64,000 nucleotides of DNA from Helicobacteraceae bacterium (GCA_027038835.1 JALWGC010000019.1:1-64000); one strand, 5' to 3'. Counted from the first letter of the stretch, positions 45,197 through 54,218 are shown. Notes: a model not told the origin generated them from the letters alone. Numbers and translations: made by a program.

Positions 45197-47491
45197 CTAC
45201 TGAGCCTTGATACTCTCTTTTTGACTCATCTCATAAGCAACTTCCGTTTTTTGATGCGCAATCTCACCGCTACTTTCTTTTTGCTCTATTTTCAATCCTT
45301 GCGGTACTTTTTGGGAATGAAGCTGAATAGCGCTTTGTTTGTAGTTAGGCTCGCCCGATTTTGGACAAAAGTCGCTGTTTGTAAGTGTATTGACAAGCTG
45401 GGTATTGAAATGAAACGGCACGAAAACCGTTCCGGGTCTGACACTCGAAGTGACCCGAACCACCACATCCTCTATGCGTCCTCTTGCGCTGCTAAGAGCT
45501 ATACGCTCACCGCTTCGTACTTGGAGTTTTTGGGCATCTTTTGGGTTTATATCTACCCATGCTTCAGGTGCTAAGTTGTCAAGAATGTCGATGGCTCTGG
45601 TTTTCGTTCTTGTATGCCACTGCTCTACCGTTCTTCCGGTGTTAAGGGTAACTGGAAACGCTTCGCAGATATTGTCAAGAACAGGCAGCCACTCGGTAAA
45701 TACAAGTTTCGCTTTCGCGTTTTGGGTTCTATAGGGTATTTCGGGTGTGTAAAGTCGTTTCGTTCCTTTTGGAAACCGCTCGTTACAAGGCCATTGCACA
45801 CCCCCTAACTCTTCGATAAGTTCGTAACTCATCCCGCTATAATCGCACAGTCTCCCTTTTGAAACCTTTTTCCACTCTTCGAACGCATCGCGAGGTTTGC
45901 GCCAATTTGGAAAAAGCATCTCTTTGACACCGTAGAAATAGCTTGAAAACTCCAAAACAATATCGAAATCGCTTTTGGACTCTCCGTAAGGCTCTACCGC
46001 TTTGTTGGCTTTGTTGCAACGCCTTTCGCTGTTGGTGTAAGTACCCTCTTTTTCGCCCCAAGTCGCCGCAGCGAAAACTACGTCGGCCATCTCGGCGGTA
46101 TCGCTCATAAACGCATCTTGCACCACCAGCAAATCGAGTTTTTCAAACGCTTTTCGAAGACGGTTTTGGTTGACGAAACTCACAAGCGGATTGGTCGCGA
46201 CTATCCATAGCGCTTTTATCTCCCCACGCTCTATCGCTTCGATAATCTCGGCATATTTGTACCCCCGCTCTCTTGGGATAATCTCCTCGGGAACACCGAC
46301 GATACTCGCATACTCCCTGAGCGCTTCTTCATCGCCGAAGTTTCTATACCCCGGCAAACTCGAAGTGAAACCGGTCTCTCTCGTTCCCATCGCGTTGCAT
46401 TGCCCCGTGATGCTAAAAGGCCCTGCTCCCTCTCGACCGATTTGCCCCGTAAGCAAATGAAGGTTGACAATGGCGCTCACCGTGTCCGTCCCTTGAGCCG
46501 ACTGGTTCACTCCCATCGTCCACGCGCTTAAAACCGCATCGTTTACGACAAACTCCTTTGCGAGGTTGTAGAGTGTTTTGACATCGATTCCGGTGATGTT
46601 GGCTACCTCTTGAGGCGGATAGTTCTGGATACTTCTTTTGAACTCTTTGAAGTTATCGACATACTTTTTGATGTACGCTTCGTTTTCCCACCCCTGCTCC
46701 AAAATTATGTACGCCAAACCGTTAAAAAGCGCAAGATCGGTTCGCGGTTTGATAGGCACGTACAAATCCGCCATTTGCGAAGTTTTCGAAGCGCGAGGAT
46801 CGATGACGATCACTTTTTTGTTCGGTTTTTTGTTCTTGTTTATATGAAGAGTCAAAATTGGATGATTATCCGCTATGTTCGCACCTATAAGAAAGATGGT
46901 ATCTGCTTTTTCGAAATCTTCATAACTGCCAACCGGTCCGTCACTTCCAAGGCTTTGTTTGTACCCCATCACCGCACTTGCCATACAAAGGGTGGTGTTA
47001 CCGTCGTAGTTGTTGGTTCGAAGACCTAACTGCACGAACTTTCCAAGGGCATAGAACTCCTCGGTAAGGAGCTGTCCGGTAGAGATGACCGCTACGGCTT
47101 TGTTGCCATGTTCTTTTTGGATACGCTTGAACGTTTCGCTGACTTTACCAAAAGCCTCATCCCAGCTTACACGCTCTAGCTTACCGTTTTTTCGAACAAG
47201 CGGTGAAGCGACACGGTGGGGAGAGTTGATCATCTGATGTTCGCTAAGCCCTTTTGGACACAACGTTCCTTGGTTGACGAAATGTTTGGGATTTCCTTTG
47301 GTATAGACCGCTTTTCCCCCTTTGACGCCAATGTACAAACCACACCCGACACCGCAATATCCGCAAGTCGAAAAAACCCATTTGTCCGGTTTTCGCTCAT
47401 CGGCAATCTTGCCAAATACCGGATCGCTCGAGAGGCGGTACTTCTCCTCTTTGATATCCAATCCTAAAAAATCTTTGAGTTTTTTTAACAT
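45197..47491 (-). CDS. nasA: Assimilatory nitrate reductase catalytic subunit (NasA/NarB-like)
   Basis: This 764-residue molybdenum bis-MGD enzyme reduces nitrate to nitrite in the cytoplasm. It has an N-terminal 4Fe-4S site (CGYCGVGCGLYIG plus GTLCPKG), the Mo-ligand Cys in NTTLCMASAV, GANIADNHPIL and the C-terminal MGD domain (NTGRTVEQWHT). There is no Tat signal, which separates it from NapA. The start is ATG 47491, with AAGGA six bases upstream; a TTG at 47497 is in frame. The C-terminal 40 residues are Lys/Glu/Gln-rich and unassigned. It follows the DmsBC-like gene by 9 bases. Confidence 0.88.
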   Translation of the reverse strand: MLKKLKDFLGLDIKEEKYRLSSDPVFGKIADERKPDKWVFSTCGYCGVGCGLYIGVKGGKAVYTKGNPKHFVNQGTLCPKGLSEHQMINSPHRVASPLVRKNGKLERVSWDEAFGKVSETFKRIQKEHGNKAVAVISTGQLLTEEFYALGKFVQLGLRTNNYDGNTTLCMASAVMGYKQSLGSDGPVGSYEDFEKADTIFLIGANIADNHPILTLHINKNKKPNKKVIVIDPRASKTSQMADLYVPIKPRTDLALFNGLAYIILEQGWENEAYIKKYVDNFKEFKRSIQNYPPQEVANITGIDVKTLYNLAKEFVVNDAVLSAWTMGVNQSAQGTDTVSAIVNLHLLTGQIGREGAGPFSITGQCNAMGTRETGFTSSLPGYRNFGDEEALREYASIVGVPEEIIPRERGYKYAEIIEAIERGEIKALWIVATNPLVSFVNQNRLRKAFEKLDLLVVQDAFMSDTAEMADVVFAAATWGEKEGTYTNSERRCNKANKAVEPYGESKSDFDIVLEFSSYFYGVKEMLFPNWRKPRDAFEEWKKVSKGRLCDYSGMSYELIEELGGVQWPCNERFPKGTKRLYTPEIPYRTQNAKAKLVFTEWLPVLDNICEAFPVTLNTGRTVEQWHTRTKTRAIDILDNLAPEAWVDINPKDAQKLQVRSGERIALSSARGRIEDVVVRVTSSVRPGTVFVPFHFNTQLVNTLTNSDFCPKSGEPNYKQSAIQLHSQKVPQGLKIEQKESSGEIAHQKTEVAYEMSQKESIKAQ

Positions 47492-47500
47492 ATCCAATCC

Positions 47501-49063
47501 TTAATGTCGCTGTTTACCGACAAAAAATCCACCCGCCATACCAAGAGGCACGACGGTGGTATAAAATAAAAATCTATCCATCAATTCGCTTGCAAACGTT
47601 GAAACGAACACCAAAAACAGCACGAAACTCGTCAAAGCCGAGTCCGCACCAAAAACCAACGCCAAAAGCGGTAACACGATACCCCCGACAAGAAGTGTCG
47701 CATAGCGGATCGTTTTAATACGCCCGAAGTGCTCCTCAAGCAGCCGCTTTGTTCTTTGAAGTTGGTAGCTGTTTTCATTTTCGTTATCGAGTGTGCGGAT
47801 ATCTTCATAGGTAAAAAACAGCTGCGAAAGTGCCCCGAGCATCCCCAAAGAGACAAGCGGCGTAACAGCTTGCGTTTGGGAAAAGACAGAAGCCAAAAAC
47901 GCCATGAAAAACACTCCGACATACGCCACGCCGAAAAACTTCAGCGTCGTTGTCGTTCTGTTCCATGATGGGCGCGCTTTTATGCGGTAAATCATACTCT
48001 GAGCGTAGATACCGCAAACCCCAAGTCCAAGTGCACCTGCTTCGAGCAGCAACCGAAGCGCTTTTGGAAACTCGAGCAAATACGCGGCCACGACAAACGT
48101 CATCAATCCCGCGAAGGCTCCAAGAGCCGCCGCTTCGCGACTTAGCCAAGAAGTTTTGAGATTTTTCATAGCGGTTATGGCAAGTCCGGGACGTCCAAGG
48201 TGGAGTGCCGAGAGCGGTAACCCTATGGCACTTGGTAGAAGCACCAACAAAGCCATCACCCAGTTTGTCGCTTCAAAACCGAACAAACTTAAAAAATCTC
48301 CGGCGAACAATGCGAAAAACCCACCAAGAGAAAGCTGCGTCAAAACGGTCATAAAAACAAGCGGCAACTCGCTGTGAGCCGGTTTGAGTATATGTTCGTC
48401 CACCTCTTTTAGGTTTTCTGGAAGGTTTTTCGGTAGTGTGTAGCGCGTAGTGGAGTTGGTTATGCGAGCATCGGGCAAAAACGGCATATTGGCTTGTTCG
48501 TCTATGTCGTTTTCCAGCCACTCCTCTACATCGACAACCTCTATCTCGATGGCACCTGCGGGGCATGCTTGCACACATGCCGGACTTTGCCCCTCTTCAA
48601 GTCGCTCATGGCACATATGACATTTCGTCACTATACCTCTGTCTTCGTTGAACACCGGTACTTGGTAAGGGCAGTTCCATGTGCAGTACTGACACCCGAT
48701 ACACGCATCGTCGTCGTGGTACACGATGCCGTTTTCGAACTTGATGTAGGAGTTGGTCGGACACCCTTTGAGACACTCGGGGTCTATACAGTGATTACAA
48801 CTCATGGAGTTTAGCAGCTGCGTAAAAGCGGGAAATTCTCCCCCCTCCATCTCACCGACACGTCTCCACTTGATATCTGCAGGGTTGTTGTTTTGCTCGT
48901 TACATGCCACTTCGCAACAGCGACACCCTACACATTTGAGCGCATCGAAGTGGAAACGGTACTGTTGCCCCTCTTTAAGCGGCGGAACGTCGATGGAATA
49001 GTTCCCGCACTGCATTCCGGTCTGAGCTTTGTAGTCTATGAAAGATTCTAAAGGTGTTTGCAT
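47501..49063 (-). CDS. Fused four-cluster ferredoxin and DmsC-type membrane anchor
   Basis: This 520-residue protein has residues 1-200 as a DmsB/NrfC-like ferredoxin with four cysteine groups (CVGCRCCEVAC, CNHCIDPECLKGCP, CIGCQYCTWNCP, CHMCHE with CVQACP), then about eight membrane helices resembling the DmsC/NrfD-type quinol-interacting anchor (ALHLGRPG near residue 290 is typical). It has no Tat signal, so the ferredoxin faces the cytoplasm. Being first in an operon with nasA, it probably feeds quinol electrons to the assimilatory nitrate reductase. A separate reductase partner elsewhere is possible. Confidence 0.85.
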   Translation of the reverse strand: MQTPLESFIDYKAQTGMQCGNYSIDVPPLKEGQQYRFHFDALKCVGCRCCEVACNEQNNNPADIKWRRVGEMEGGEFPAFTQLLNSMSCNHCIDPECLKGCPTNSYIKFENGIVYHDDDACIGCQYCTWNCPYQVPVFNEDRGIVTKCHMCHERLEEGQSPACVQACPAGAIEIEVVDVEEWLENDIDEQANMPFLPDARITNSTTRYTLPKNLPENLKEVDEHILKPAHSELPLVFMTVLTQLSLGGFFALFAGDFLSLFGFEATNWVMALLVLLPSAIGLPLSALHLGRPGLAITAMKNLKTSWLSREAAALGAFAGLMTFVVAAYLLEFPKALRLLLEAGALGLGVCGIYAQSMIYRIKARPSWNRTTTTLKFFGVAYVGVFFMAFLASVFSQTQAVTPLVSLGMLGALSQLFFTYEDIRTLDNENENSYQLQRTKRLLEEHFGRIKTIRYATLLVGGIVLPLLALVFGADSALTSFVLFLVFVSTFASELMDRFLFYTTVVPLGMAGGFFVGKQRH

Positions 49064-49177
49064 ATTTCGTAGTCCAATATATGATAGATAACGAAATTAT
49101 ATCACTTTAATCAAGAAAAAAGGGGAAGGAAGTGTTTATTTTTTAACCACCCGACTCTCGTCGGAAAGTCGGTGTGG

Positions 49178-49939
49178 TTAGTAGTCCATAGAGAGTGTAG
49201 CGAGTAAAGTTCTGTCTGTATGTTCTCTATCACCGGAAAGGTTGACATAGTCGATTTTATACCCAAGACCGGCAGAGAAAATGTCGCTGATTTTAGCCAA
49301 AAGCTCACTGTCGGAATAAACGAAATAGTTGTCGAAATCGGACATATCGGCTCTATAGCTCGCCGTTTCTTCGAACTTGAGTGTTTCGGTTATCTGCCAA
49401 GTGTAAACACCTTTTGCTTGAATAGCTGCATAATCGTTGGTTTGGTCATCGCCGGCAGGGATGTTGTCGTCTTGATATTCATCACGAGAATACAAAACGT
49501 TCCCTTCCAATGAAAGGTTGTGCGCTTTCATTTTAAGTGCTTGATATTTCGCACCCGGACCGGTGTAGAACTGGTAGTTGTAAGCCGAAAACTTGTCGTG
49601 TTTGTAACCTATGAGGTAGTTAAACGCCAATCTCTCGGTTATAGCGTAGTCGTATCCAAGTTCGGTGAAAAACTTGTTTTTGTTCGTAGCGTACACACCT
49701 GCGGAATCTTCCGCTTTTCCGTACTGCGCATCGAACATCCAGTTGAATTTGTGCTGCCCGAAAGCTTTTTCCCATTTCGTATCGAATGAGAAACTCTCCG
49801 TTTTCGTATTCCCTTGAGTGGAGATGTACCCAAGTTTCGTATGTGTTTTGAGCGGTGTGCTCTTAGCGGCGTCTGCCGTATCTTGTGCGAACAATAGCGA
49901 CGAAAGTGCCAAAGAAACGAAAGCGACTTTTTTGAACAT
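49178..49939 (-). CDS. DUF481-family outer-membrane protein
   Basis: This 253-residue protein has a signal peptide (FKKVAFVSLALSSLLFA) and alternating beta-strand sequence ending in the aromatic TLLATLSMDY, a C-terminal outer-membrane signature. LGYISTQGNTKTESFSF is the DUF481 (YdiY-like) opening strand. The function is unknown. ATG 49939 is chosen because AAAGGA precedes it and the signal peptide starts there. It is divergent from narK and shares its upstream region. Confidence 0.8.
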   Translation of the reverse strand: MFKKVAFVSLALSSLLFAQDTADAAKSTPLKTHTKLGYISTQGNTKTESFSFDTKWEKAFGQHKFNWMFDAQYGKAEDSAGVYATNKNKFFTELGYDYAITERLAFNYLIGYKHDKFSAYNYQFYTGPGAKYQALKMKAHNLSLEGNVLYSRDEYQDDNIPAGDDQTNDYAAIQAKGVYTWQITETLKFEETASYRADMSDFDNYFVYSDSELLAKISDIFSAGLGYKIDYVNLSGDREHTDRTLLATLSMDY

Positions 49940-50023
49940 TGCATTCCTTTTATAATGTGATTTATCGGGCAAATTATATCGAAACTTTTTAAGCTAAACC
50001 TAAAGTGCTTAAAATAATTAGTA

Positions 50024-50077
50024 TGATTATTTTTTAATCAATACTTTGCATACAAATCCCTATAAATTGTCTATAAT
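50024..50077 (+). promoter_or_regulatory. narK promoter with the nitrogen-gene palindrome
   Basis: TGATTATTTTTTAATCAA (50024-50041) is identical to 18 bases upstream of nirA. TATAAT (50072-50077) follows, placing the palindrome centre about 51 bases before the predicted start of transcription and 65 bases before the narK ATG. No good -35 is present, which fits a promoter needing an activator. Confidence 0.6.
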
Positions 50078-50105
50078 TCCGTCAACATTACACAAAAGGA
50101 TTTCC

Positions 50106-51392
50106 ATGGCAGGTGGCTTCAAAGCTCTCAAAGGTCAAGGACATTGGCCGACTCTCTTTGCTGCATTTTTATATTTCGATTTCAGTTTCATGGTGTGGAC
50201 GATGCTCGGTCCACTTTCTACGGAGATTGCAGAATCGCTAAAAATCTCTCAAGATTTCATTATGAGCCCTTCGCAAAAAGCGACGCTTCTTTCTATCCCT
50301 ATCTTGGCAGGAGCGCTTTTGCGCATACTTCTTGGTTTCGGTGTCGATAAATTCGGAGCGAAAAAAACGGCACTCGCTGCGCAAAGCATCGTCATCTCGG
50401 TACTTTTTTATGCATTTTTCAGAGGTCAGAACATAACCTATAACGAACTTCTTGTCGTCGCTCTTGGTCTTGGTTTTGCGGGTGCGAGTTTCGCCGTCGC
50501 ACTTCCGCAAGCCGGACAGTGGTATCCGCCAAAACTCCAAGGCGTGGTTTTAGGGATTGCCGGCGCGGGTAACATAGGGGTTGTTATAGACTTCTTGATG
50601 GCACCAAAAATTGCGGAACTTTGGGGATGGCAAGCTGTTTTTCTCGTTGGCGGCGTCCTTTCTACGTTGATTTTCGTAATGTATCTTTTTATGGCGAAAG
50701 ACGCTCCAAAAGAGGTTTACACCCCACGACCGAAAAAGATAGGTGATTATCTTAAACTTCTGCGCGACAAGGACACATGGTGGTTCAACCTTTTCTATGC
50801 GGTAAGTTTCGGTGGGTTCGTTGGTTTTGCCAACTACATGAAAGTGTATCTGATGAACACCTACCAAAGTGACATGAGCGCTTTTGGAGTGGACTTCCTC
50901 AACGAACCCAACGTCAAAGTGATCGCCGGTTATTTCGGTGCGCTTACCATCTTCGCCGGTGCGATGCTTCGACCCGTCGGTGGAGCTATAGCTGATAAGA
51001 TGGGGGGCGTCAAATCGCTTTATATCTTCTTTGGTTCGGTTGCGGTTTTGGCTCTTGTAAACGGTTTTGTCGATCTACCGTTTTGGGGGGCGATTTTCGT
51101 TTTGTTTTTGATTATGGCAAACCTCGGTATGGCTAACGGTGCGGTTTTCCAACTCGTACCGCAACGCTTTGGAAAAGATATCGGTATAATGACCGGTATC
51201 ATCGGTGCTGCGGGTGGTATAGGCGGTACTATACTTGTCAAAACGCTTGGTTGGTCGAAAGAAGCGTTTGACGGCTATAGTGTCGGGTTTATGATATTTG
51301 CCGGTATCGTTTTTGTTGCGATTTCCGGCATCAGCCTTGTCAAAACAAGATGGAGAACCACTTGGGGACTTCAAGCCGGAGGAAAAATCTAA
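50106..51392 (+). CDS. narK: Nitrate/nitrite transporter of the NarK/NasA MFS family
   Basis: This 428-residue inner-membrane protein has 12 predicted helices, the MFS loop LLGFGVDKFGAKK between helices 2 and 3, and Gly-rich nitrate-porter segments such as GIAGAGNIGVV and GIIGAAGGIGGTI. It probably takes up nitrate for the cytoplasmic NasA. The start is ATG 50106, with AAAAGGA before it. It is transcribed divergently from the DUF481 gene and followed by a terminator and a kinase/phosphatase gene. Confidence 0.92.
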   Translation: MAGGFKALKGQGHWPTLFAAFLYFDFSFMVWTMLGPLSTEIAESLKISQDFIMSPSQKATLLSIPILAGALLRILLGFGVDKFGAKKTALAAQSIVISVLFYAFFRGQNITYNELLVVALGLGFAGASFAVALPQAGQWYPPKLQGVVLGIAGAGNIGVVIDFLMAPKIAELWGWQAVFLVGGVLSTLIFVMYLFMAKDAPKEVYTPRPKKIGDYLKLLRDKDTWWFNLFYAVSFGGFVGFANYMKVYLMNTYQSDMSAFGVDFLNEPNVKVIAGYFGALTIFAGAMLRPVGGAIADKMGGVKSLYIFFGSVAVLALVNGFVDLPFWGAIFVLFLIMANLGMANGAVFQLVPQRFGKDIGIMTGIIGAAGGIGGTILVKTLGWSKEAFDGYSVGFMIFAGIVFVAISGISLVKTRWRTTWGLQAGGKI

Positions 51393-51399
51393 AAAAACT

Positions 51400-51431
51400 T
51401 CGCAAGAGCAATCTCTTGCGATTTATTTATT
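51400..51431 (+). terminator. Intrinsic terminator after narK
   Basis: TCGCAAGAG (51400-51408) and CTCTTGCGA (51413-51421) form a perfect 9 bp stem around CAAT, followed by a T-rich run (TTTATTTATTT). It may attenuate transcription into the kinase gene. Confidence 0.8.
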
Positions 51432-51482
51432 TGAATTTTCAAAGAGATTGGTAAAATCTTTTTGTAAATTCAAAGGGATTGC

Positions 51483-53126
51483 ATGAACAAAGAGCACATA
51501 AAAACGACCGGTTTTTCTCTGGCAAAAGGGAAAGAACTTACGGGAGACGACTTTTTCGATGTCCAAACCATCGGCAACATCACCGTTGCGATTGTGTGTG
51601 ACGGTGTCGGAAGCGCACTCGGCGGTGCGCAGGCAAGCCAGCGGGTCGTGCGCTACATGATGAAAAACTTCCGTATCCGACCGAAATCATGGAGTATCGA
51701 AAAAAGCATCAAAACGTTCATAAATTCCATCAACTCCATCTTATATGAAGAATCGCTCGTCGAATACGAACGAAGTGAGCTTGTTACCACCTTGGCGATG
51801 GTCGTCATAGAGGGGAACAGGCTTTATGGTGCCAACGTCGGCGACAGCCGCGTGTACCTTTTGCGGGAGAACTCCCTCTCACAACTCTCCAAAGACCACG
51901 CCATGGAAGAAGAAGGATACGAAAACGTTCTCACTCAAGCTATCGGGATAACGAGCGAAGTGGAACCCTACTATTTCGAAAACAGTATCAAAAAAGATGA
52001 CAAGATACTGCTTTGTAGCGACGGACTTTACAATATACTAAGCACGGAGGAAATACAAAAGTACATCCCTTTTGGAGCGACGAAATTGGTCAAACACGCT
52101 TCGAAAAAAGTCGATGACGACCTTCCAGACGACACGACTGCCGTTACGATCGATGTTCTTAAAGAAAACGAAACGGTATATCTGAGAAACCAGAACTTGA
52201 CGATTCCAGAAAAACTCAAACCAAACCAGAACATCGACGGCTACATTTTGGAAAAACCGCTTATCCAAAACGAACGCACATGGCTTGCGACGAAAAAAAC
52301 GAAACAATACGTCTTAAAGTTCGCTCCCATTGAAGCGCTTGAAGATGAAACTCTGCTCGATATGTACGTCAAAGAGGCATGGAACGCCAAACGGCTCAAA
52401 GCACCGTTTTTTCCAAAAGCGGTTATCCCGAAAAACAGAACCTACCGTTACTACGTTATGGAGCTTATCCGGGGTGAATCGCTGGAAAACTATACCAAAA
52501 AGAACAAACATCTTTCTGTGGACGATACCGTCGAACTTGCAAGAACACTTTTGAAAATGTCTCAATACCTTCTCAAATACGACCTCGTTCACGGCGATAT
52601 AAAACCCGATAATATCATCATCGACAAAGAGGAAGAAAGCGATAACGCCAAATTCAAGATTATCGACTTTGGAAGCGTTACGGAGGTGTTTTCTACAACT
52701 TCCAAAGCAGGCACACCCAGTTTTTTGGCACCTGAGCGTTTTTTGGGCGAAAGTATCAGCGAAGCGAGTGAAATCTTCTCCATCGGTGTCACTCTCTACC
52801 TCGCTCTAACTGGAAAATACCCATACGGCGAAATAGAACCGTTTCAAAACCCGACGTTCAAAGAAGCGAAAAAACCAAGCACTTACAACTCCAACATCCC
52901 TCAGTGGCTCGATAGCGTCATACTACGTGCTATCGCCATAGACAAAAAAGAGCGTTACGAGCATTACAGCGAGATGGATTTCGAACTCAAGTACCCTAAA
53001 AAAGTCAAGCCTTATTTCAACAAAAACGTCTCTATAATAGAGCGAAATCCATATATGTTCTATCGTGTTGCTTTTACAATATCTTTTATCATAAATATAC
53101 TCTTAATCTTTTTGATTATCCGTTAA
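51483..53126 (+). CDS. Bifunctional PP2C-type phosphatase and Ser/Thr protein kinase
   Basis: This 547-residue protein has residues 1-230 as a PP2C phosphatase (GDD at 21-23, VCDGVGSALGG at 38-48, NVGDSRVYLL, CSDGLYN, DDTTAV metal sites). Residues 255-510 form a Hanks-type kinase with the ATP lysine near 279 (YVLKF), catalytic VHGDIKPDN and IDFGS; the Gly-rich loop is degenerate. One TM helix ends the protein (about 526-546). Such fusions are known beside nitrate transporter genes of assimilation operons in several Proteobacteria, so it likely tunes nitrate uptake or reduction. Its target is unknown. Confidence 0.88.
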   Translation: MNKEHIKTTGFSLAKGKELTGDDFFDVQTIGNITVAIVCDGVGSALGGAQASQRVVRYMMKNFRIRPKSWSIEKSIKTFINSINSILYEESLVEYERSELVTTLAMVVIEGNRLYGANVGDSRVYLLRENSLSQLSKDHAMEEEGYENVLTQAIGITSEVEPYYFENSIKKDDKILLCSDGLYNILSTEEIQKYIPFGATKLVKHASKKVDDDLPDDTTAVTIDVLKENETVYLRNQNLTIPEKLKPNQNIDGYILEKPLIQNERTWLATKKTKQYVLKFAPIEALEDETLLDMYVKEAWNAKRLKAPFFPKAVIPKNRTYRYYVMELIRGESLENYTKKNKHLSVDDTVELARTLLKMSQYLLKYDLVHGDIKPDNIIIDKEEESDNAKFKIIDFGSVTEVFSTTSKAGTPSFLAPERFLGESISEASEIFSIGVTLYLALTGKYPYGEIEPFQNPTFKEAKKPSTYNSNIPQWLDSVILRAIAIDKKERYEHYSEMDFELKYPKKVKPYFNKNVSIIERNPYMFYRVAFTISFIINILLIFLIIR

Positions 53127-53168
53127 AGGATAATTTTTCTTAACTAATCTTCAGATATAATTATATTT

Positions 53169-53519
53169 ATGATAAAGTTTATTTATCTATTTATATCTAT
53201 TTCTCCTATTGCTTGGAATGTCGAGGCGGCTTCCCTCCTATTCAATGGCAACTGTGCCACGTGCCATTTTACCCATAAAGCCGTCTCGGCACCCTCCGTC
53301 GATGAGATACGCGCGCGATACCTCCAAGCTTTTCCAACCAAAACAGAGTTTGTCGCCTACATGACCAACTGGGTGACAAACCCCAAAAAAGAAACTTCCC
53401 TTATGCATGATAAAATAGAAAAATACGGCCTAATGCCCCAAATGGCGTTTGAAAAAGATGTCGTCAAAGAGATAGCGGAATATATTTACAATGGAGATGT
53501 AGAAGCTACCACGAGGTAG
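53169..53519 (+). CDS. Small monohaem c-type cytochrome
   Basis: This 116-residue periplasmic protein has a signal peptide (1-20, ending NVEA), one haem site CATCH near residue 29-33 and a likely axial Met in the GLMPQM segment near 87-92. It is probably an electron carrier. TATAAT at 53156-53161 ends only 7 bases before the ATG, so if used the message would be nearly leaderless; read-through from the kinase gene is an alternative. It sits between the assimilatory set and the nap operon and converges on the latter. Confidence 0.8.
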   Translation: MIKFIYLFISISPIAWNVEAASLLFNGNCATCHFTHKAVSAPSVDEIRARYLQAFPTKTEFVAYMTNWVTNPKKETSLMHDKIEKYGLMPQMAFEKDVVKEIAEYIYNGDVEATTR

Positions 53520-53528
53520 TAGTAGCTT
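53503..53528. terminator. Hairpin between convergent cytochrome and nap operon ends
   Basis: AAGCTAC (53503-53509) pairs with GTAGCTT (53522-53528). TTATTGTT follows on the plus strand. Modest stability. Confidence 0.4.
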
Positions 53529-53827
53529 TATTGTTCTTTCGGTGTTGCGACAGGCGTTATAAAGTCACCCCTTTCCTCTTCGATTTTAGCTCGCTTTTCC
53601 GCCATAAGTGTACGTACTTCATCCATAAAAGCCGGATGCAAATCTTCATCTTTGAACCATTTCACCTCGTCGATATGACCGCCGTAGTCATCCCCTAAAA
53701 GTTCTATTTTCTCTTCGAACTCATCGAGGTCTTTACACACCTCTACCCTGCCATCGGTCGTATCTTTTAGTTCTATGAACCATCCACCCGCGTTGTCGTT
53801 TTTGATTGTCGCTTCGAAAACTACCAT
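53528..53827 (-). CDS. Conserved small protein at the end of the nap operon, function unknown
   Basis: This 99-residue acidic, soluble protein has a beta-rich N-terminal half (VVFEATIKNDNAGGWFIEL) and a helical second half with DEVRTLMAEKRAKIEEE. It contains a single cysteine. No signal peptide and no known motif are seen. It follows napD by 10 bases, so it is probably the last nap gene. A cytoplasmic maturation role is possible by position only. Confidence 0.55.
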   Translation of the reverse strand: MVVFEATIKNDNAGGWFIELKDTTDGRVEVCKDLDEFEEKIELLGDDYGGHIDEVKWFKDEDLHPAFMDEVRTLMAEKRAKIEEERGDFITPVATPKEQ

Positions 53828-53837
53828 CGTATCCCTT

Positions 53838-54218
53838 TTACTCTTTTTTCATCGCTTCGGCGAACGTCTCTAAATCTTTTTTCTTCAAATCTCCGTTATA
53901 GGAAATCTCTTCGACGGGGATATTCTCATCTTGCAGTACTTTAGGCACGGCATCTCTGTTGTTGAGCACTTGCATATGCTCGTCAAGTTCGTCCTCACTG
54001 TACGCCATTTGCATATCGGCAGCTATAACATGCGGTATTGCCTCTATAACACGCAACTTCTTCAGCTCTTCGGAAACCCCTTCACCCTCGATTGTAACGA
54101 TGATGCGCCCTTTTGCATCATGCAGATGGTAATCGCACACTCCACTTTTTTTCAAATCCTCTACAACTTTCTCTACAAATTCGGGTCTTGTTTGTACCAC
54201 AATGCTTGAAATGTTCAT
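53838..54218 (-). CDS. napD: NapD, chaperone for NapA maturation
   Basis: This 126-residue protein has a ferredoxin-like NapD fold starting MNISSIVVQTRPE, where the family has a conserved start and strand, then GVCDYHLHDAKGRIIVTIEGE and the helix EELKKLRVIEAIPHVIAADM (described in parts). NapD binds the NapA Tat signal and delays export until the cofactor is inserted. The 45-residue C-terminal extension beyond the usual domain, rich in acidic residues, is common in Campylobacterota. Confidence 0.85.
   Translation of the reverse strand: MNISSIVVQTRPEFVEKVVEDLKKSGVCDYHLHDAKGRIIVTIEGEGVSEELKKLRVIEAIPHVIAADMQMAYSEDELDEHMQVLNNRDAVPKVLQDENIPVEEISYNGDLKKKDLETFAEAMKKE

Noticed and set aside
49096-49114. 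TAATCAA upstream of the DmsBC-like gene as a third copy of the nitrogen palindrome
   Set aside because: Only one half-site is present and it lies within a few bases of the predicted -10, unlike the nirA and narK copies.
49145-49179. Hairpin AACCACCCGACT/AGTCGGTGTGGTT as an intrinsic terminator of the DUF481 gene
   Set aside because: The stem is good but no U-tract follows on the minus strand, so termination is not supported.
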